Source of the DNA: Nanobdellota archaeon
GTDB lineage: Archaea > Nanobdellota > Nanobdellia > SCGC-AAA011-G17 > GW2011-AR17
Direction: 5' to 3'
Assembly: GCA_030018575.1 (NCBI GenBank)
Contig: JASEIA010000096.1
Span: forward strand, 1-5,254
DNA: 5,254 bases
Made by a program: the position numbers and the translations under genes. The notes beneath the pieces are model-generated. The model was not told the origin of the DNA. It did not search any database and was given only the letters and a program-made list of their open reading frames with translations. Positions 5,228-5,254 of the stretch are shown here, piece by piece (within the stretch, counting starts at the first letter, position 1; every line of letters starts with the position of its first letter).

Positions 5228-5254
5228 GCAAATACTTATATGCTGTGTTTGCAG
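5226..5254. repeat. Inverted repeat around a TATA-like box, possible operator
   Basis: CTGCAAA (5226-5232) and TTTGCAG (5248-5254) are perfect 7-base inverted arms separated by 15 bases. The spacer holds a minus-strand TATA-like box, CATATAAG (5235-5242), whose centre is only about 22 bases before GTG 5216. A dimeric repressor bound here would cover the promoter. The right arm touches the window edge, so the palindrome may be longer. A stem-loop at the end of an upstream gene is the alternative. Confidence 0.4.

Overview
The window looks archaeal, at moderate GC. Four genes have a TATA-like box (TTTATATT, CTTTAATA, TTTTTAAA, CTTAAATA) close upstream. In three of these its centre lies 26-28 bases before the start codon, which is typical of leaderless archaeal transcripts. 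The 8-oxoguanine glycosylase is of the Ogg2 type, found mainly in archaea. Arg is often AGG/AGA, intergenic gaps are tiny, and the genes are short and single-domain. A small-genome archaeon of DPANN type is my inference; no rRNA or other lineage marker is present.

Left part (+ strand, 108-2279): a three-gene redox operon. A double CCG-domain Fe-S protein (HdrB/GlcF type) overlaps a short GlcD-like FAD protein by one base. A compact HdrC/GlcF-type ferredoxin follows. Together they are the separated parts of a glycolate/D-lactate dehydrogenase-like electron-transfer unit: FAD, then cubane Fe-S, then CCG clusters. Two parts deviate from the family. By eye, the FAD protein has lost the metal-binding residues of 2-hydroxyacid dehydrogenases, and the second ferredoxin motif has His in place of one Cys plus an extra Cys nearby. 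A GC/GA-rich segment flanked by an imperfect repeat of the start region separates genes two and three. A divergent gene with a signal-like N-terminus is cut by the left edge.

Right part (- strand, 2282-5216): four genes, read right to left, are a small unrecognised membrane protein, an Ogg2 glycosylase/AP lyase, a 12-helix MFS transporter and a UPF0173-type metallo-beta-lactamase-fold hydrolase. Each has its own candidate TATA box in a gap of 32-46 bases (or upstream of the first gene), so they look like single-gene units rather than one operon. The hydrolase converges on the ferredoxin with only two bases between the stops. A perfect 7-bp inverted repeat surrounds the TATA-like box of the rightmost gene.

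No tRNA, rRNA, CRISPR array or transposase was seen, and there is no gene-free stretch over 110 bases. I see no defence or mobile system. The most unusual content is the divergent redox operon.
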